Shown in pieces: positions 39,701 to 54,194 of a DNA stretch of 64,000 nt. The notes beneath the pieces are model-generated. The model ran no database searches. It worked only from the letters and a program-made list of their open reading frames with translations, and was not told where the DNA came from. Every line of letters starts with the position of its first letter. Position 1 is the stretch's first letter. The stretch is from Phytoseiulus persimilis. Taxonomy: Eukaryota > Arthropoda > Arachnida > Mesostigmata > Phytoseiidae. The translations under genes were made by a program, and so were the position numbers. The DNA is taken from the NCBI GenBank assembly GCA_037576195.1, contig CM075104.1, positions 5,152,775-5,216,774 on the forward strand. The letters run 5' to 3'.

Positions 39701-42284
39701 CGATTTTTAGACTGTCCTCGGTGCTCGAGCTGAGTTCGGAACGGACTTTCGTCCCTTCCGAGAGTGGCGCTGCTCTCGATTCTTGAGCTGGTAATAAACT
39801 GGAGATGCCACAGCAAGGGAGAAATCCTGTCTTGGCTCATCGGAATCATCATATCATTGTAAGTTTAGCGCTCATTCAAGCGAATGAGATAAGGATTCTA
39901 CCTCAACGACCACCGCAAGAACAACATGACTGATGTCAGACGACATGGGACAGGTTGGAAGTAGGATCGGTCCTCGTATCGTTAACAACTCGAACTCTCT
40001 GATATCAATACGCGAGAATATCAGATTGTCCGAGGAATGATGTAGTGGCTGTATTTCCGTCTGGTCGGGACTGTAGAGCCAGAACCTGTGAACGAGCGGA
40101 TTCGGATAGAAGACAGGTCCCTCGTAACGTTGGCTGCCAGTGCTCGCGGCTCCTGTCAATAATGTGACGAGCAGCAGCCGAGAATGTGGTCTGTGGGTCT
40201 TTCTTATTCGTCAACGTCAAGGGAAACAGCTCCTGATCAAACATCATTCGAGTGGATCCAAAAGGTCAAGCGTCCCGAAAATTTGTCATGCGGTTGCAGG
40301 CCATATTGATAGATCTTCTAGAAATCAGAAGGAGTTCTGCAGGTCGGACTCGTCCGAGGGCTTGCTTATCTCATCGTTCTCACGAATGAATCTCACCGTT
40401 CTTCGAGAAATGACCGGAGAGAGCGAATTATCGCTGCGCGACAGGAACATCTGGTACTCGCAAAAACAGGAGGATTCCGCCACGAGATCCGATCCATATG
40501 ATACGGAATGATGTATGCCTTTTTTTTCACCAATCTCTATCGACTTGAGCTGTGCGGGAAGGATACACGAGTCATGATTTGAAACGGTCACTTATTCACG
40601 TCCCCACGCGTCCTCCCCACAGGTAGACCCGACTTCTCAATCGACGAAATCCGAGTGCCTCACCGATCTCTGGGTGGACATCAAGAGAACTCACTCCTGG
40701 TATCTTGAATGACACGACAGCCGTTCCGAGGTGAACATTCCCCTCGTCCGGAGAACGGAAATCGCAATATGAGACGACGACCGTCTGGTGGTTGTTTCAA
40801 TAGTGCTGGGGTTCTTTTTCCCCTTCCGCCCTCCCTTCGTCGGCGTTGAAATTCGCAGGGAGTAGCTCCTGCTTTTACCCATCGCTGGCGCGGAGTTTGG
40901 GAGCAACTGTGTTTTTTCCGTTGCTTCGTGAGCTCGTTCCACTCTGGGAGGGAAGGGGCGGAGTGACCCCGGTGAGCGGGAGAGATGAACTCGAACCCCT
41001 ACAGCGGAGCTCTCTGTCGGAGGAAAATTGTGTCCATCCGAAGGAAAGCATTCGTTGGGAGCATCCAGAGAACAGCAATCAGGGAATGGACGCTCTCCAT
41101 GAATGGGTCCCGAGTGGAGTTCTCAACCTTCGATTTTTCCTCCACCAGGGCGGCCAGACGTAAGTATACCCGAAAACAATACTCTTCATTATTCGATGAT
41201 CGGAATAGATTGATTCGCGGAACCTCCCGGAGCAAAGTCGTGACGAAAACCTTAACTTACCGACTAGGCATTCCGCACTCCAAGGTCGCATGCGTTGGGA
41301 TCTCAGTTCGAACTCTTTTCATTCAGCGTCAAACAAGTGTGAGGGTTACTGGAGTTTCGGAATCCACACGATTCGGTCTTTGAGGATGATTCTACGCTCT
41401 GCCACACCGTCAGTGAGTTCCTAGCACCCAGATTTTGCTGAAGTGGGGAAGCATAGAAAATGAACGGACGTGAGGTATGATTACCCCAGACTGGCGCGTT
41501 CGAAAAATCATGTCTTGGGACCTGGGAGCGTTCTAGTAACGGACTCTGGATTATCGATCACCGTGCAGAGCTCCATGAAATGATGACGGCTCTATATTCA
41601 ATGATATTATTGATCGCGGAACTCGAAACGGTCCCAATTCCGATGATTTCGAATTTGGCGATCATTGTGAGCGAATGAATTTCTCTAACGCGCGAGTTCA
41701 GGGTAGGGATGTAGGCACGATGACATCGACTTGCCGAAAGGACCCCCTTCTGAGGCAGTAGTTCCCAAACTTTCTAGGCTCGGAACTCACTAGACTATCC
41801 CTCAGACACTCGGGTTTCGTCTATATTTGAGCTCCACCTTCTTTCCGGATGTTTCAACGAAAACACGGGATTGGAAACCAGCAAGGATGAGAATTCATCC
41901 GTAAAAATTTCCATCCATGACGACTTCCAGCTAGGATGACCATGCGATAGGTGAGTTTCCCGCCGGCCGGGCTCGATCGCGAAATCGAAGTTTACCCACA
42001 TTTCGGTCAGTTCGAGTCGTAGAGAGTTTGGGAGCTGTCATCGGCCCCTTTGATCGATTAGACGGCTCCTCATCCGGGGAGCGGAATAGCGCGGTAGAGC
42101 AGGGATCCTCCACCGAATCATCGAAACACCGGGAAGAGGGACCCGAAGACTGGAGTTTTTGAACGAATCCGTGCACAAGACTCAGCAACACAGAGTACGC
42201 ATGTGAGTGCCGCGTCCAAGGGCCATTGCGCGACGGTGCGACTCACGTTGTCCGATGAACTGAGGGCGCCCATAGCATGATCCT
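36717..42284. other. No recognised gene
   Basis: There is no clear Ro60 poly(A) signal directly after the stop. On the minus strand at about 39990-40130 one frame is coherent (RYEGPVFYPNPLVHRFWLYS, then FSRIDIREFELLTI) and could be an exon of an unknown gene, but I cannot match it or place neighbouring exons. The rest shows only short ORFs. Confidence 0.3.
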
Positions 42285-42296
42285 CCCCCCCCCCCC
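42285..42296 (+). repeat. C homopolymer, 12 bases
   Basis: Uninterrupted run of C. Simple repeat, probably length-variable. Confidence 0.9.
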
Positions 42297-45200
42297 TTCC
42301 CCAACTAACCTAATGGGCGAATCACCGGGCAGTGGGGAACACTAATCGCCGAAAAAGTGTGACCCGCTCCTGGCTCAGTTTGAAGCGGCCCATAATTAAG
42401 TCAAACGAGCAATATATATGCTTATGAGGGCTTAAAAACGATTCCTCGAAAAAAATACAATTTTTCTGGCTTTGAGCGTACCATGAGAACGGACTGAGCT
42501 TCAACATTCGACGCCGAATCGCACCAGCAACGCTGTGCGTAATTGACGCGATTGAGCTACACGGAACTCCCGAACTTCTAATGCCTTGATGGAAGATTGC
42601 TCACGAGCTGAGCCCGTCTGCTGCAGCGTCAAGGTGGAGGGACATGTCGCCGAATCCTCGCAAGAAAAACTGCTGGTCCTTGCGTGATGACATTTTTCTC
42701 TGAGTTGCATAATATTCTGGGATGGAAGATGAGGTCACCATCCGGCTGTCTAAACGTCTCCCGTGACATGAAATTCCATGATTACAACGCGGTCGCGGAG
42801 AAATGACTCATTGCACGAGTGCACTGTCGAAACTCTGTGTCTCAACCGTTTGGCCAGTCACTGACGCTCCGCTCGAGTATGGGATCAGACCTCTGGTCAC
42901 AAGGGTTTAAGCTAGAAACGTCACAGTGCCTGCAATCCTAGAGAGGCTCATGAAACTTAGGAAGATCTCGTCTCTGACGGAGTCTCCCACAGGCGGGTGG
43001 CTTCCCGAGATGCAAAGCATTGAGCGTTGGAGCCCGAGACTTGTTCATGTTCATCCGGAACCCATAAGCCAAGCAGAGGTCCCGGCACAGCGCGAACTGT
43101 GCATGTAATCTCACCACGCACGTCATCTGAGCCGGATCGTCTCTAGATGTGCCGCTATTCGACAGCTCGATCGCATCAGGCCATGTTCCCCAGTTGTGTA
43201 CTCACTCGTCGAGCCACTCATAGCTATGGATCGAACATCTTGATGGAACTCTGATTCAGCTAATTTGTTTGCTGAACGCATTAGCCTTGCTTATGAAAGA
43301 CAGGGTTCTTGGGTGATCTCATCCAGCGGAAGAGCTCTTCCTCCTGCTGGTGAACATTCGCAGTCGGGAAGTTTCAATGAAAGTTGAAGAGAATTCGGAT
43401 ACTTGTTCCTGGGGACGGAGTCGATAATCGGTTCCTTATCGATGAAATTGATTGCTCAGAGATATACTTCCGAGCTGATCTCCTAATCCCCGCAGCGCTG
43501 GCAGTTCGGCACGCCCTCGAACTGGCTAAGGGTGTCGTTTTCGTCTGCCTCCATATGGGCGAGTGTCACCCGCACTCGGCCATAGGAACACCGGGAATTT
43601 CGCCGCCGTATATACCGGCGCGGACATTTCGACGCGATGAGCTCCAAGATGAAAGACCCATGGGCGGCGTACGCACTGAGCGGATACCTTCCTGAAATTC
43701 TCATGGTACTCCAAGGACTGCGGTGGTATTCTCCCGTGGTCGTTCACACACGGTTGCCGCACATGGGACATTCGCCCTGTTGTACCCAGAAACATCTGAC
43801 CCGGTATGAAGATCGCAGAACTGGACGATGTCTCACAATGATTCGATTGAATATTCCATTTTGATTGGAGGGAACCCCTGCAAGCTTAGGATTGTCGGCT
43901 CCGGTCGGGAGCGTGGGGGGTCGTGCGAAGCAACGTCTACCGCCCCAATCTAAACGCGGCGCTCCATCCAGGGATGACTTAACGGATTGCCGGGCGCATG
44001 AAGGCTTGATTCCAATGTCATGGAGCGGTGTGATCAGGGTGGTTCATCGAGATGTTGACCCTATTCAGCCAGGACATGGGTAGTCCGAGAGGATGCGAAA
44101 TCATGCAACAGGCGTGCCTCACGATGTGCGCAGAAAGAGTCAGAGCTCGAACGGCCCCGACCGTGCGCCGCAGACGACGTTTTTCGAGCTCACTTTCACC
44201 GATTCAATCATATACTGAAAATCCAATGAATTCGGTGCGAGTGGGAACGTATGGAAAACTCAGACGAAGCGGCTTTTTCTGTCCGACTATCAGTGGAAGA
44301 TGACGAGAACTCAGGCTTTGCTGCGGGTCAAATTCACATTCCCCGACTCTGCAAGGCGAGGAGGCAGTGCCTCTGCCAGAATTTCGTTCTCGGAGACCAC
44401 TCTATCGTTCCTCGCACTCAGCTTGGCTTCCTAGGCGTGCAGCTCGCGGCGTCGTCTCACAACACCCACCCTGCTCGAGTTTTCCTCCGAATAATTTCCC
44501 CGTCTTAGCGATGCGCGTTTCGCGAAAAGCGGAAGGAATCGCATCCTGAGCAGCATCAATGAGCTGGCACGACCCAAGCAATGATGCGCCTTACGTCAGG
44601 GACCCAGTCTGGAACAAACTCTGAAACGATGCTAGCATGTTATTTGTTCTACGATAACTACTGAGATATCATTCACAGAGATCTCCGAAGAGCGGGGAGG
44701 AGTATACCCAAAAGAGCTTCTCTCAGCTGTGCAGTCCCTCGGATTACCAGTTGGGCACCCCCGGAGGACTTCATTGCACCATGACATTTGAGGACCCGCG
44801 AATCCTGGTTCGCTGCCGACCAGTGCCCGCTCCTTGAGTGACACTTGGTGGACCGAGGGGAATCGAAACAATCAACGAGCCCGTGCCGGTTTCTCAAACC
44901 TGTGAGGCGGCATCCAACTTGGAGTCCAACTGGTGAGTTCAATTCCCCGATGCAATAGAGAGAAAGAAATCATATCGAGAATGCAGACCATGTTCAGCGG
45001 TAGCTCTTTTCCTGACCATCCTTCGCCCGAATCTCAGCTTGTCCAACACGGAGCAGTTTGCTGGACATGACTAGCTCCTAATCATCGTCGGCAGCATGGA
45101 GCTCGACGAGGAGTATCATCGCGACTAATGTTTCCCCGAGGGCACTCGTCGTCGCCGCAATCCATCCTGTTTGAAGTGAGATTGCAAACACCGAGCTCGC

Positions 45201-48200
45201 GGGTGCACTCGCCCATCTGGAAATGTTACTCCGATGAAGGAGCACTGATACAGTCGAATCAGAAACATAAGCTGGGCGTGATGTCCCAACCAAGTTTCGG
45301 AGTCGGAGACTTGTAGAATCATTTCGTCGAGCAATATGTCGAGCACGAATTATCGATATAGATGAGTGAGTGAATGGAAAACGAGGACCACAGGAATGGC
45401 AGAATACCTCTCATCTTTCTCGAAACATCCGACCATCCCATTGGAATCCTCATGGGATACGAGACAATTGAAATCCTGGGTAGATGAGCTAGCCAGAGAT
45501 TTTTTTCGCAAGACGAGGGACGAAGGAGTTACCTCCGAGGAGTTTACGTGGTTCGGCATGAACTTGGAGGGAGTCAGGATCTTTACGAACCGCGAGGAAA
45601 TTCATGGCTCAGCTCTTCCTGATCGTTTCAACGAGTTCCACCATGAAATTCACTTGACCAGCCAGAGTTTCATCCGGAGCTCGGTTCCAGAACTTTCGTC
45701 GCCTCTGAACCAAATGTGAATCCAGCGTCCGCGGAAGCGTCGGCCCAGAAGAGTTTCCTGAGCTTTCACTGAGCACGAGTACAATACGAGTCCCATTGAA
45801 GTGATCACGGACGCGATTGGAATGGAATAGCGGAGGCAGATCGCTCGAGCATCATCATTCAAGGAAATCATTGATCAGTATTTTGAGAGATTCTCCTTTC
45901 TCGAGGGTTCTCGGGATGGGCCCTTTCAAGTTCTGCTATGATCGATGGCTCACGTGAATAACCTCGCTCCGCTGAGCGCAACCACAGCCTGCGCGGGCCA
46001 CGGGCCTGAATTTGAAGGTTCTTCCCGAGTGCCCGAAAAGTCGCGACCGTTACACGTTGGGCCGTATAATTCTTCCTGTTGGATCTGAGACCGTTCAGCT
46101 AATGCCAGCAAGGATCTAGGCTCGGAGGGCGGAAACCAGCTCTTTCAACCCTCCACGACCACGGATTATATCGCTTGGAAATCTGCTCCGAACGATCTTT
46201 TCTCTCATCTATTTGTTTCAGCGAGCCATCCGCGAGGGGTCTCTTTGAATAATGTTCTTCGAGCTGCACATAAAACCCACCTAAAGTGTGATGAGTTGAA
46301 TTCACCCGGGGAATCTCGCTCATGGCGAAGCGTGGTAATGGAATCAGCAACTGGGGCCTTGAAGTGAATCCTCTACGTATTCGAATCAGATCATGGATCC
46401 GCACCACTCAGCTCCTGTGGACGGAAATTCCTGCGAACTCGTCGAAAGATCCGGATTCCATGTGTTCGACGCAAGGAGCTCGGATCGGGATGTTCCCCCC
46501 GGGTGGTCTGAGCGAACTCAAAAAGTGCAGACATGGAGGTGTGTGTAGTTGCCGGCCGAAATGGCGAATTCTGTTGTTTATAGATAGTGCCCTGTCGGGA
46601 GTCTCCAGTGGGTTGGAAGCATACACATACCGTCTCCCGCTGTCGGCCCGGTAGTGTTTTTCCCCGAGTTTATTCTGCTCCGGGCTGACTGTGTGGTTGC
46701 TCGAGTGACTCAGTGACTGACGATGGTATCCCTTGAACACACTCCTCTCTCCCTCCCTCCCGGACGCGCACACTGACAGAGAACGGAGTCGAAAACGGGA
46801 TCTCATTGGAACAAGGTGAGTGAAGGGGCTTCCCGTTCCTCAGTTTGGATGCAGGTCGTCGCTTCCTGCAGAGTATCCTGCTGTAGAGTCCTGAGAGATT
46901 TGAAGGGAACACCGCTGCAGCGACGGCGGCGGTGGCGGGAAGCAAACTAAGAGCTCGTTCAGCATTGAACTCATTAACCAATTTGTTCAAGGTCGCCCCC
47001 CCCTCAACGAATCGAGCGAGGCCTCAACGGAAACGGGAGCTATCGACCGGACAATCAGAGTTCAATGTCGGAGTACGATCAGACTTCAGGTTGGAGAGGT
47101 TTCCCATGCCGGGACAGAGTTTGTCGATTCTTGGATGAGTCAAGCTCACGTATGGACGGAATGAATTCTCATCCCTCCCAGTTCTCTGGGACCGATGCCT
47201 TTGGTCATTGATTTTAAGATGAGAGACTGCACAGGCTGGGGTGTGGAAGTCTCTCAGAGCTGTATCTGCTTTCACGTTGTTCTAAATATTCAAATGATAT
47301 TCGAATCACAGGTCAGCCTGATAGACGGTCGCATCATGGCGAACGGTGATTCACTCCATGTCATGAATTGAATCTCAGGTCGACGATGCCTCGAATCGAG
47401 CCTTTGGGTCGTTTTACTGGTTTTGTCCCGTTCCTCAGAGGTGCGATTTTCCTGGATCCTCAATCTTGCTGTCGTCCTCCGTCAGGTTCTCGAGATTTCA
47501 GGGCATTCCAGACCTGCGTTTGGCGGAGCCTCGCTGGAGAGTCAGTGTAGCAGATTGGCCGCTAATCCTACATCCACCAACGAATGAGAGGGCTTTTTTT
47601 CGCGAGCGATCGTCGATGAATGCCATCGGCGTCTCCGCCCCGTTTCCAAATTGATTTTCCCCCACACATGAGCCCGAAGATTGTACCCGCGAACCAATAT
47701 ATTTCTGATCGGCATATTTTGGGCTCGTGGAAACGCTTTGTCGGGAAGTAAGTTCTTCATGCCTCGCTCCAAGCGTCGTCCCCAAGTTTTCGGATCCTTC
47801 GAGTGTCCCATGATCATTTGAATTCGAGGTTTGAGATGAGCTCGGAATTCGTTGTCGCCGCCTCTGGATCATGAGAGAGAAATCGGGAACAGTTCGTCAG
47901 AACAGCTCACATCGCTTCCAGCCCGTATCAAACTCAAACCAGAGGACATTAGGACACGCAAGCAGGCGGAAAAGCATCAAGGACCCAGCAGAGGCGGAAA
48001 TGACGACGGCAGCAACGGCGTCGAAGACCGACCCTCGAAGTCAGTTCAACAAGTACGTACGGTGCCCTTTCCTGGAGCGCGAGGACAGTCTGAAGACCCT
48101 TTCCGAAGGAGCACATGCGATTCCCTCGGATCCACCGGACATAAACATTCAGCCGGTTGTCTCAGCGCGGGAGAGTGCTGTGACTTCGATTCGGCCAACA

Positions 48201-51200
48201 ACCCAACGGGTACAAAAAGAGAGTTGATTTTCCTCGTCGTCAAATCCTCGGCTATCGTTCGGTTTTCCTCGTATCATCTCATTCTTGGCTGTTCCTGTGC
48301 CTGTGTTCCTCGCGGTCGCCGTGTCACGCCGGTGACTCTCAGCTTGTTCGAACAGCTCTCGTGCATGACAAAGTGATAGTTCTCTCTACATTTGAGAAGT
48401 AAACTCATCAGAAGAACGCTGGATTACGCGCTGGAGGATTCCGTCATCGCTCGAAAAGCTATGAACCGTTGAGGTGAATGGGGGTGCAGCGCGTTGTGAT
48501 GAGTTAAAAGGGATAGACTCGCTCGTGTTTTTCTCTTGGTTTCTCCATCGAGTTTTGAGCCTCAGTGAATCGATAGGTCGAGCGGAAGCCGTCCGTCTCC
48601 GCCAGCGAGAACAACAACATAAATATCTTCCATTGGTGAGTTCCAGCGTCATATTTTTTTCTGGCGACATTGACAGAGTCGTCTCGGGACGGATTTACAG
48701 CACCTGTTCAAGCACCATCAATTGAACTCGATCGTGATTCTCCGCCGTCAGTTCTGAGCGTGACTTCGATTGGGTTCCGTCACGACCAACAAGCTGTCAC
48801 GCGGCTTGTGCTCGAAAATTTCTTATTTTTGGTTCTCCTGAACCGAAGCTGAGCTGAACCTCAGCGTTGCTCAACCCTTCCGCCGGTGGACGATGTGTTC
48901 TTCTCTGTGGACTTCGCCGCCGAGCCTCTGTCCGATATCTGATGTAGAGCGATGTCAACTCAGAGCAGGAATAATCTACCGTCGAGAGTGCTGATCGACA
49001 GGATGATTCGTCGTCACCCCTTTCGTTGTTGTTGCATCGCGTTCAACGGATTTGATTGTCCGTTCCGCCGTTTTGTGCGTTGGTTTCTCTCGGCGAGAAC
49101 GAAGCGAGCGGACCAGAATTTCTGGCGCCTCAAAGACGCTGTTCGCTGCGTTTCTGTCTCGAAGCAGCCCAGAGCGTTGCTATTTGCGGCCGCTGCTCAA
49201 AGAAGAAGAGGCAGCTGCGGCAACCGTAGCGCTTACAGCTCCGTCGGAGTAGCCCTCCGTCTGTGCGTCCGTTTGCCACATCCACTGTGAAGCGACTTCA
49301 AGAGTCGTTCGGTAGCTATTCAGACACCGACTTACGAATAGAGCAAACAAAACGCGTTAGCCCGTCCTCGAGCCAACTGACAAACACAGGCTCACGCGTC
49401 CGGCTGCCGATACCTTTTGCGGAAGAAGCTTGATGCGCTCGCTCCATGGTATCGGTTCATGGCTGGTCCTTTCGTCTCGGTAGTCCTGGTGTCTGTTGCG
49501 AAAACATTGAGAAGGGAAAAACAAGGTCAAGTCAATTCGAGAAACGTCCTTAGCCTAAGCTTCACGACCTGGAGGGTCATGAGCTGATGGGTGAGCGATG
49601 CTCCGATTGTGGTTCGGGAACCGATTGAGCAAAGCGATCAACCTGGGTCTTAATGAGGAAATCGTGAGAAATCGTAACTACGCGCTGTGGGCAGCATCCG
49701 AGTATCCTGTTGCCTCGAGCAAACAAGCCTGGGACGCGAGCATTTGAGCTCTTCCCCATGAATTTCCGCACCGTTCTTATCGTCATCAAGTAGACCATGA
49801 TGGGAAACTTGGGAGACGGGAACGATGGGAGAACGTCGTAGGGAAACTCACAGGAGGAGTCAAAGAAGACGGAACGCTCAAGAGCAGTAAAACCCGTACT
49901 CTGATCTCATTGCGTACATTAGTTTTGATTTATTGAGCTTTGAACTCTTCTGCTGCCCGCGCTGGAACAGAATGCTCGGCGTTCGCAGTCTCTCGGTCGC
50001 CTCTCTCCATCCGCCAGCTTCATTCGGGGAAAAAAGTGGCAAAACAAAACAATGCCCGCAACCGCGATAGCGTGAGAGAGAGCGTGGAATGCCAGGGTCC
50101 AGCACCGAGAGGAAGGAGCATCGCCTTCCGCAGGCACCAGCACACGATTGCATTGCCCGTGACCTTGGATTGCTTCCGCTGAATCGTTTCCAAACTTATT
50201 TTCCAATCGATCCTACTTGGCGAGGCAGCAGGGTGAAACGCGAGTCTAACCAGAACTCCCCTCAGCGAACAATCCTGTTCTCCAACTCTTGCGGCCGTCC
50301 AGTTCCCTCTCAGGATTCTATTTGGCTTTTATTCCCACCTGAGGATCCCTCCATCGATATATCTCGCTTCGGCAGCCGAGCAGACTCTCGGGTCAAGATC
50401 ATCCACAGAGCGAGTCTCAATAGAGGTCCCTCAAACGATTCCAATAAATCGTGACCCTCGTGCGACAGGACTCTCCGAGAAGCGATACATAAGCTCCGAT
50501 CCTTATCTCGGGTAGATGGATAGAGAGAAGGGGACGAAGGGGATGAACATAAGGGAGATCGTCATCGGACCATTCTACGAGATTGCCCAGTCTCGGTGGG
50601 CCGTGGAAACCGTCGCAAGGCTCGGCCGATTTGCTAGAGGCTAGAGGCAGGCAAGATTTCGTCCGGAATTAGGGGGGCCGAGACGAGCCCAAAGCAACGA
50701 AGACCAAAATTCATTAATTTGCTATCTTGTCACGGAGGTTGCTCCTGTCGGAGAAGGGAGTGGGAACGGCAGGGAGAGGAAAAAACTTCGATCAGGAAAA
50801 ACAGCCCCTGAGACGTGGGAAATTATCTCCGTGATAGATTGTTCCCAGCAGCGATCACAACCTTCACCACCTAGAGCAGAATCCCCCATTGAATAGCTTA
50901 CAACAGCCACGTGACGGCTTCTGGCCCTGGTGGGGCTCAGCAGGCTGTAGGAGGCCGAAGATTGAATCCTCCTACACGAGCCGCTAACTCGCCAAAGGAG
51001 TGGGGAAAACTCGAGCTCGAAGTCACGTATGATAGTCACCGAGAAGCAACAGCACCGCGTCACAGCGAGCATCGATGCAGAGTTCGAGAGCTCTCACCTA
51101 GAAGGAGCTTGCATCCGATCGTCGAGGAGTCGCTCACCATTGCTCCACGTGCTCAACGCAACGGTTTGATGCAACAATTGTGGGGACGGCCGATCAGGAG

Positions 51201-53319
51201 GGGGACGGAGGACACAGGGTTTTGAACGTGAACTCTCACGGGCTCTTCAGAGGAGACCTACGACCGAATCGGCGGAAAGGCCACAAAGTTTGGCGTAAAG
51301 AGGGACCAGAAGGTAGAAGGGGCACAAAGGGGGAAACTTGGACGGAGCAGAGGAAACACACGAAGGCGGGAAGAAGAATTTAGCGGTGCGTTGTTTATGA
51401 GCGACTAACTGTCCGCGATTTACGGTTACGAGTTGCCGGACGGGCAGGCAACCCGGGTGGCTGCCGACGGGCGAGCAATCGGAAGAGTTTTCCTTTTGAT
51501 GGCGCTCAGGGTTCTATTCCCTGTGTTCTCCTCTTCCTCTTTGGAGCTGCAATAAAACGGCTGATCTGACCTCCACCAGGAAGGAAGATGCGAGGAGAAT
51601 AGGCGGGAAGAGGGAGAGGAGGAATTTCGAAGGAACGTCGGTTCTGGCGAGCTCTGCTCGGCTTGAGTCGTAAGAAGCTGAAATTCTGAGCTCTTTTGAT
51701 CGTTCTTTCCGACTAGGTCCGAGCCGAGGTTTGGGACGAGTGCACTATTTCTGTTTTCCGAGGGCACGTCATTCGGAGAGTGTTCCTGGAGAGATCACCG
51801 CCCTCAGTTTGAATAGCTGTAGAAGGGCTTAGTCTTAAGTGTCGGGCAGGTCGTGGATCGAAGTGGCGTTATACCCTCCAGGACTGAAATGGATATGATT
51901 CGATGGTGTAGGAGGCGAGTTACTCCGAGTCTCCCCAGCCCCATTGCACGGAGATCCCAACCCAAGGGGCGACACTGTTACTCTCGCAACTTCTCGAAGT
52001 TCATCGAGAGGGAACCCGGAGACTGTTTCTGCCGATTCCCGAGATGCCGCCGGCGTTGCTGTCTTCGATTCGCCCAGTCCGTCCATGCGTTCCGTCCATG
52101 CGTCTTCGAGCGCATATGGTGTGGCATGAGTCTTCATCAAGGAGGAGGAGGAGGAATATGCACAGGGCGTCTCTCACGGCTACTCCGCCGTCCGAGCAGC
52201 CAAGGTCGTTTCATTATCCAGATGAGAACCGTCTATCCAAGACCGGTCCGTTCCATTCACATTGTGGAGCAGTGATTTTTTACTCATGGGTCCTATCTAC
52301 GGGTACTATCTCCCTCCCGCTTCCTGTGACTCCAACCCAGCCTCGTCGTCGTCGCCTTGGTCCTCCGAGCTGGACGCGTCAGCGACTGTGTGGTCGTGTC
52401 CGTCATTTGTCAAATGCCCGTTAGTTTTTCCGCTCGTCCGGTCGCCTGTTGGCTGGATCTTTTGCCGTCAATGCTGTTGAAAATTCGGCTCGAATCAGAT
52501 TTCCTCACGTATTCAGCGCTTCTGTTCCAGAAGCACGTTTTCGAAAGCGTCCGTCTGGTCGGATTTTCCTCCTACGGTTCGTCAGCCTGTTTGGCCAGTC
52601 GAGCGACCGATCGAGCGAGCGGCTACGATTCACAGTGAAGCCGGCTAGGCAAGAAACCGAGCTAGCTCGCGATTGTTGTGAGTTCGTCCTCTCGATGGTT
52701 TTGCTCAACGACCGATTCCGGCATCCACAGCGAGGACAGACGTGAATTATCGATGTGCCCGACTGGCTGACCGATTGACAAGAGCGGGGATGAGTCGTGA
52801 CAATGGATTTAGAGCTCCTTGTTGAGGAAACATCGGAACGATGTCGGGCTTACATATCTCGGAAATCGGAATCTCGAAAACTCCATCATGAGAAAGTTCG
52901 TCAAGCAACCCGAACTTCATGGGTCTGCGGTTGTAAGCCGGTTGATGAACTTTACTATTCCCGCACTAATTGCGAGAGAGCAAGCGACGCGGAAAACAAT
53001 CATGCCTGGATCGAGGGAGTGAGGGGACGCGGTGACTCAGTCGTTGAGTCGAGAGAAACTTCAAGGGATGGCTATGCGCGTTCTCAACCCCGGATAAGCC
53101 TCTTATGCCAGAGGCGGGCAAGCTCTGCACCAGACACCGGTCACCTTTTCCAGGAAACAAGTGATACAGTTCGAACCCGCCTCCCGATGACCGATCGTCA
53201 ATCAATGCACGCGTGAACATGCTGTGGCGGCGTGCCTTTTCGGGCACATGACTCGTACCCCTTTGAGCCAACGGTACATCAGTGAAGCTGGGGATACAGC
53301 GGACACGTTTGGGAACTGC
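42297..53319. other. No recognised gene
   Basis: About 11 kb with ORFs of 60-170 codons on both strands and no domain I can name. The longest is 47852-48376 plus, which is rich in Ser and charged residues and has no conserved look. There is no convincing exon series with donors and acceptors, and no tRNA or rRNA noticed. It may be intron or 5' flank of a gene outside the window. Confidence 0.3.
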
Positions 53320-53333
53320 GGGGGGGGGGGGGG
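53320..53333 (+). repeat. G homopolymer, 14 bases
   Basis: Uninterrupted G run. It could form a quadruplex-like structure as DNA or RNA. Confidence 0.9.
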
Positions 53334-54162
53334 AGAATAGGAGCAAACCATCACTTGAGAATCAGCGTTCTGTCGAAAAAATCGGGTTGCACGCTCCCGA
53401 GTTTTGGATTTCTTCCTCCCCAGCCGCTGTAGAGCTGTCGGCCCTCGGTCGGTCGACAGCACGGTGCGAGCTTCTTCGAACAGCTATCCATCCGTTCCAA
53501 GAATGCCGAAGAAGAGAACGAAAAATGGATTAAGCGCCGACATCGACCGAACGGCTCCTCAAAGTCAGTCGATACAGGAAGCCATAAGAGCCTCCGTCAT
53601 TGTCGACGTCGAGTTCCCCGATATCCGCGCCGTCAAGATTATTAATTGCAGTCCTAAAAAAGATAGGAACGGTAGCACGCCCTTTCTGTGCAGGTCTTCG
53701 TTCACGTTGGAACTCTGCATGGCCCGCACGGCTGTCTCCGGCCAACTTTCCGAATCTGATTGAGTTTTTTCTTGTGACAGTTGACGTCATGAAATCAGGT
53801 TCCTTGTGAAGGCTCGGGACCCGTTAGAAGAATGTTACAAGCGCCAATGCGCCTCAAGCCCCTCTCGAACGGAGATGTCACGTCCCCGTTCACCTTCTGG
53901 CTCCGATCAAGTTCTCCAGAGAGCGTGTTCACGTCGTCCCTGGAACGGTTTTCCGAGCTTGGGACATCGATAAGCTTCGAAGGTTCAATTCCGAAAGTTC
54001 TGAATCAGCTCGCAGCGCTTTGAAAATTCGACCTCGGTCGTGGCCACGGCCCAGAAGAGTTCAGCTCTTGCTTCCCCGACGCTGGAGAGGTATCTCTACG
54101 AAGTTGCACGACGGGGGGACACAACAAGGTGATAGATTCCGATTGAACAACGAGGCTCGCAC

Positions 54163-54194
54163 TTCAGCGACGAATCGACGCTCTCGTCGCTGAA
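54163..54194. repeat. Perfect 11-bp inverted repeat with 10-nt loop
   Basis: The arms ttcagcgacga (54163-54173) and tcgtcgctgaa (54184-54194) flank a 10-base spacer. There is no T run after it and no nearby gene, so neither a terminator nor a promoter role can be assigned. Confidence 0.7.

Noticed and set aside
43483-43864. Possible LINE terminal zinc knuckle (CPMCGNRV) on the minus strand
   Set aside because: Only one Cys pair fits, and the flanking frames show none of the expected LINE blocks.
47852-48376. 174-codon plus-strand ORF
   Set aside because: Low-complexity polar sequence without conserved motifs, splice context or poly(A) signal.
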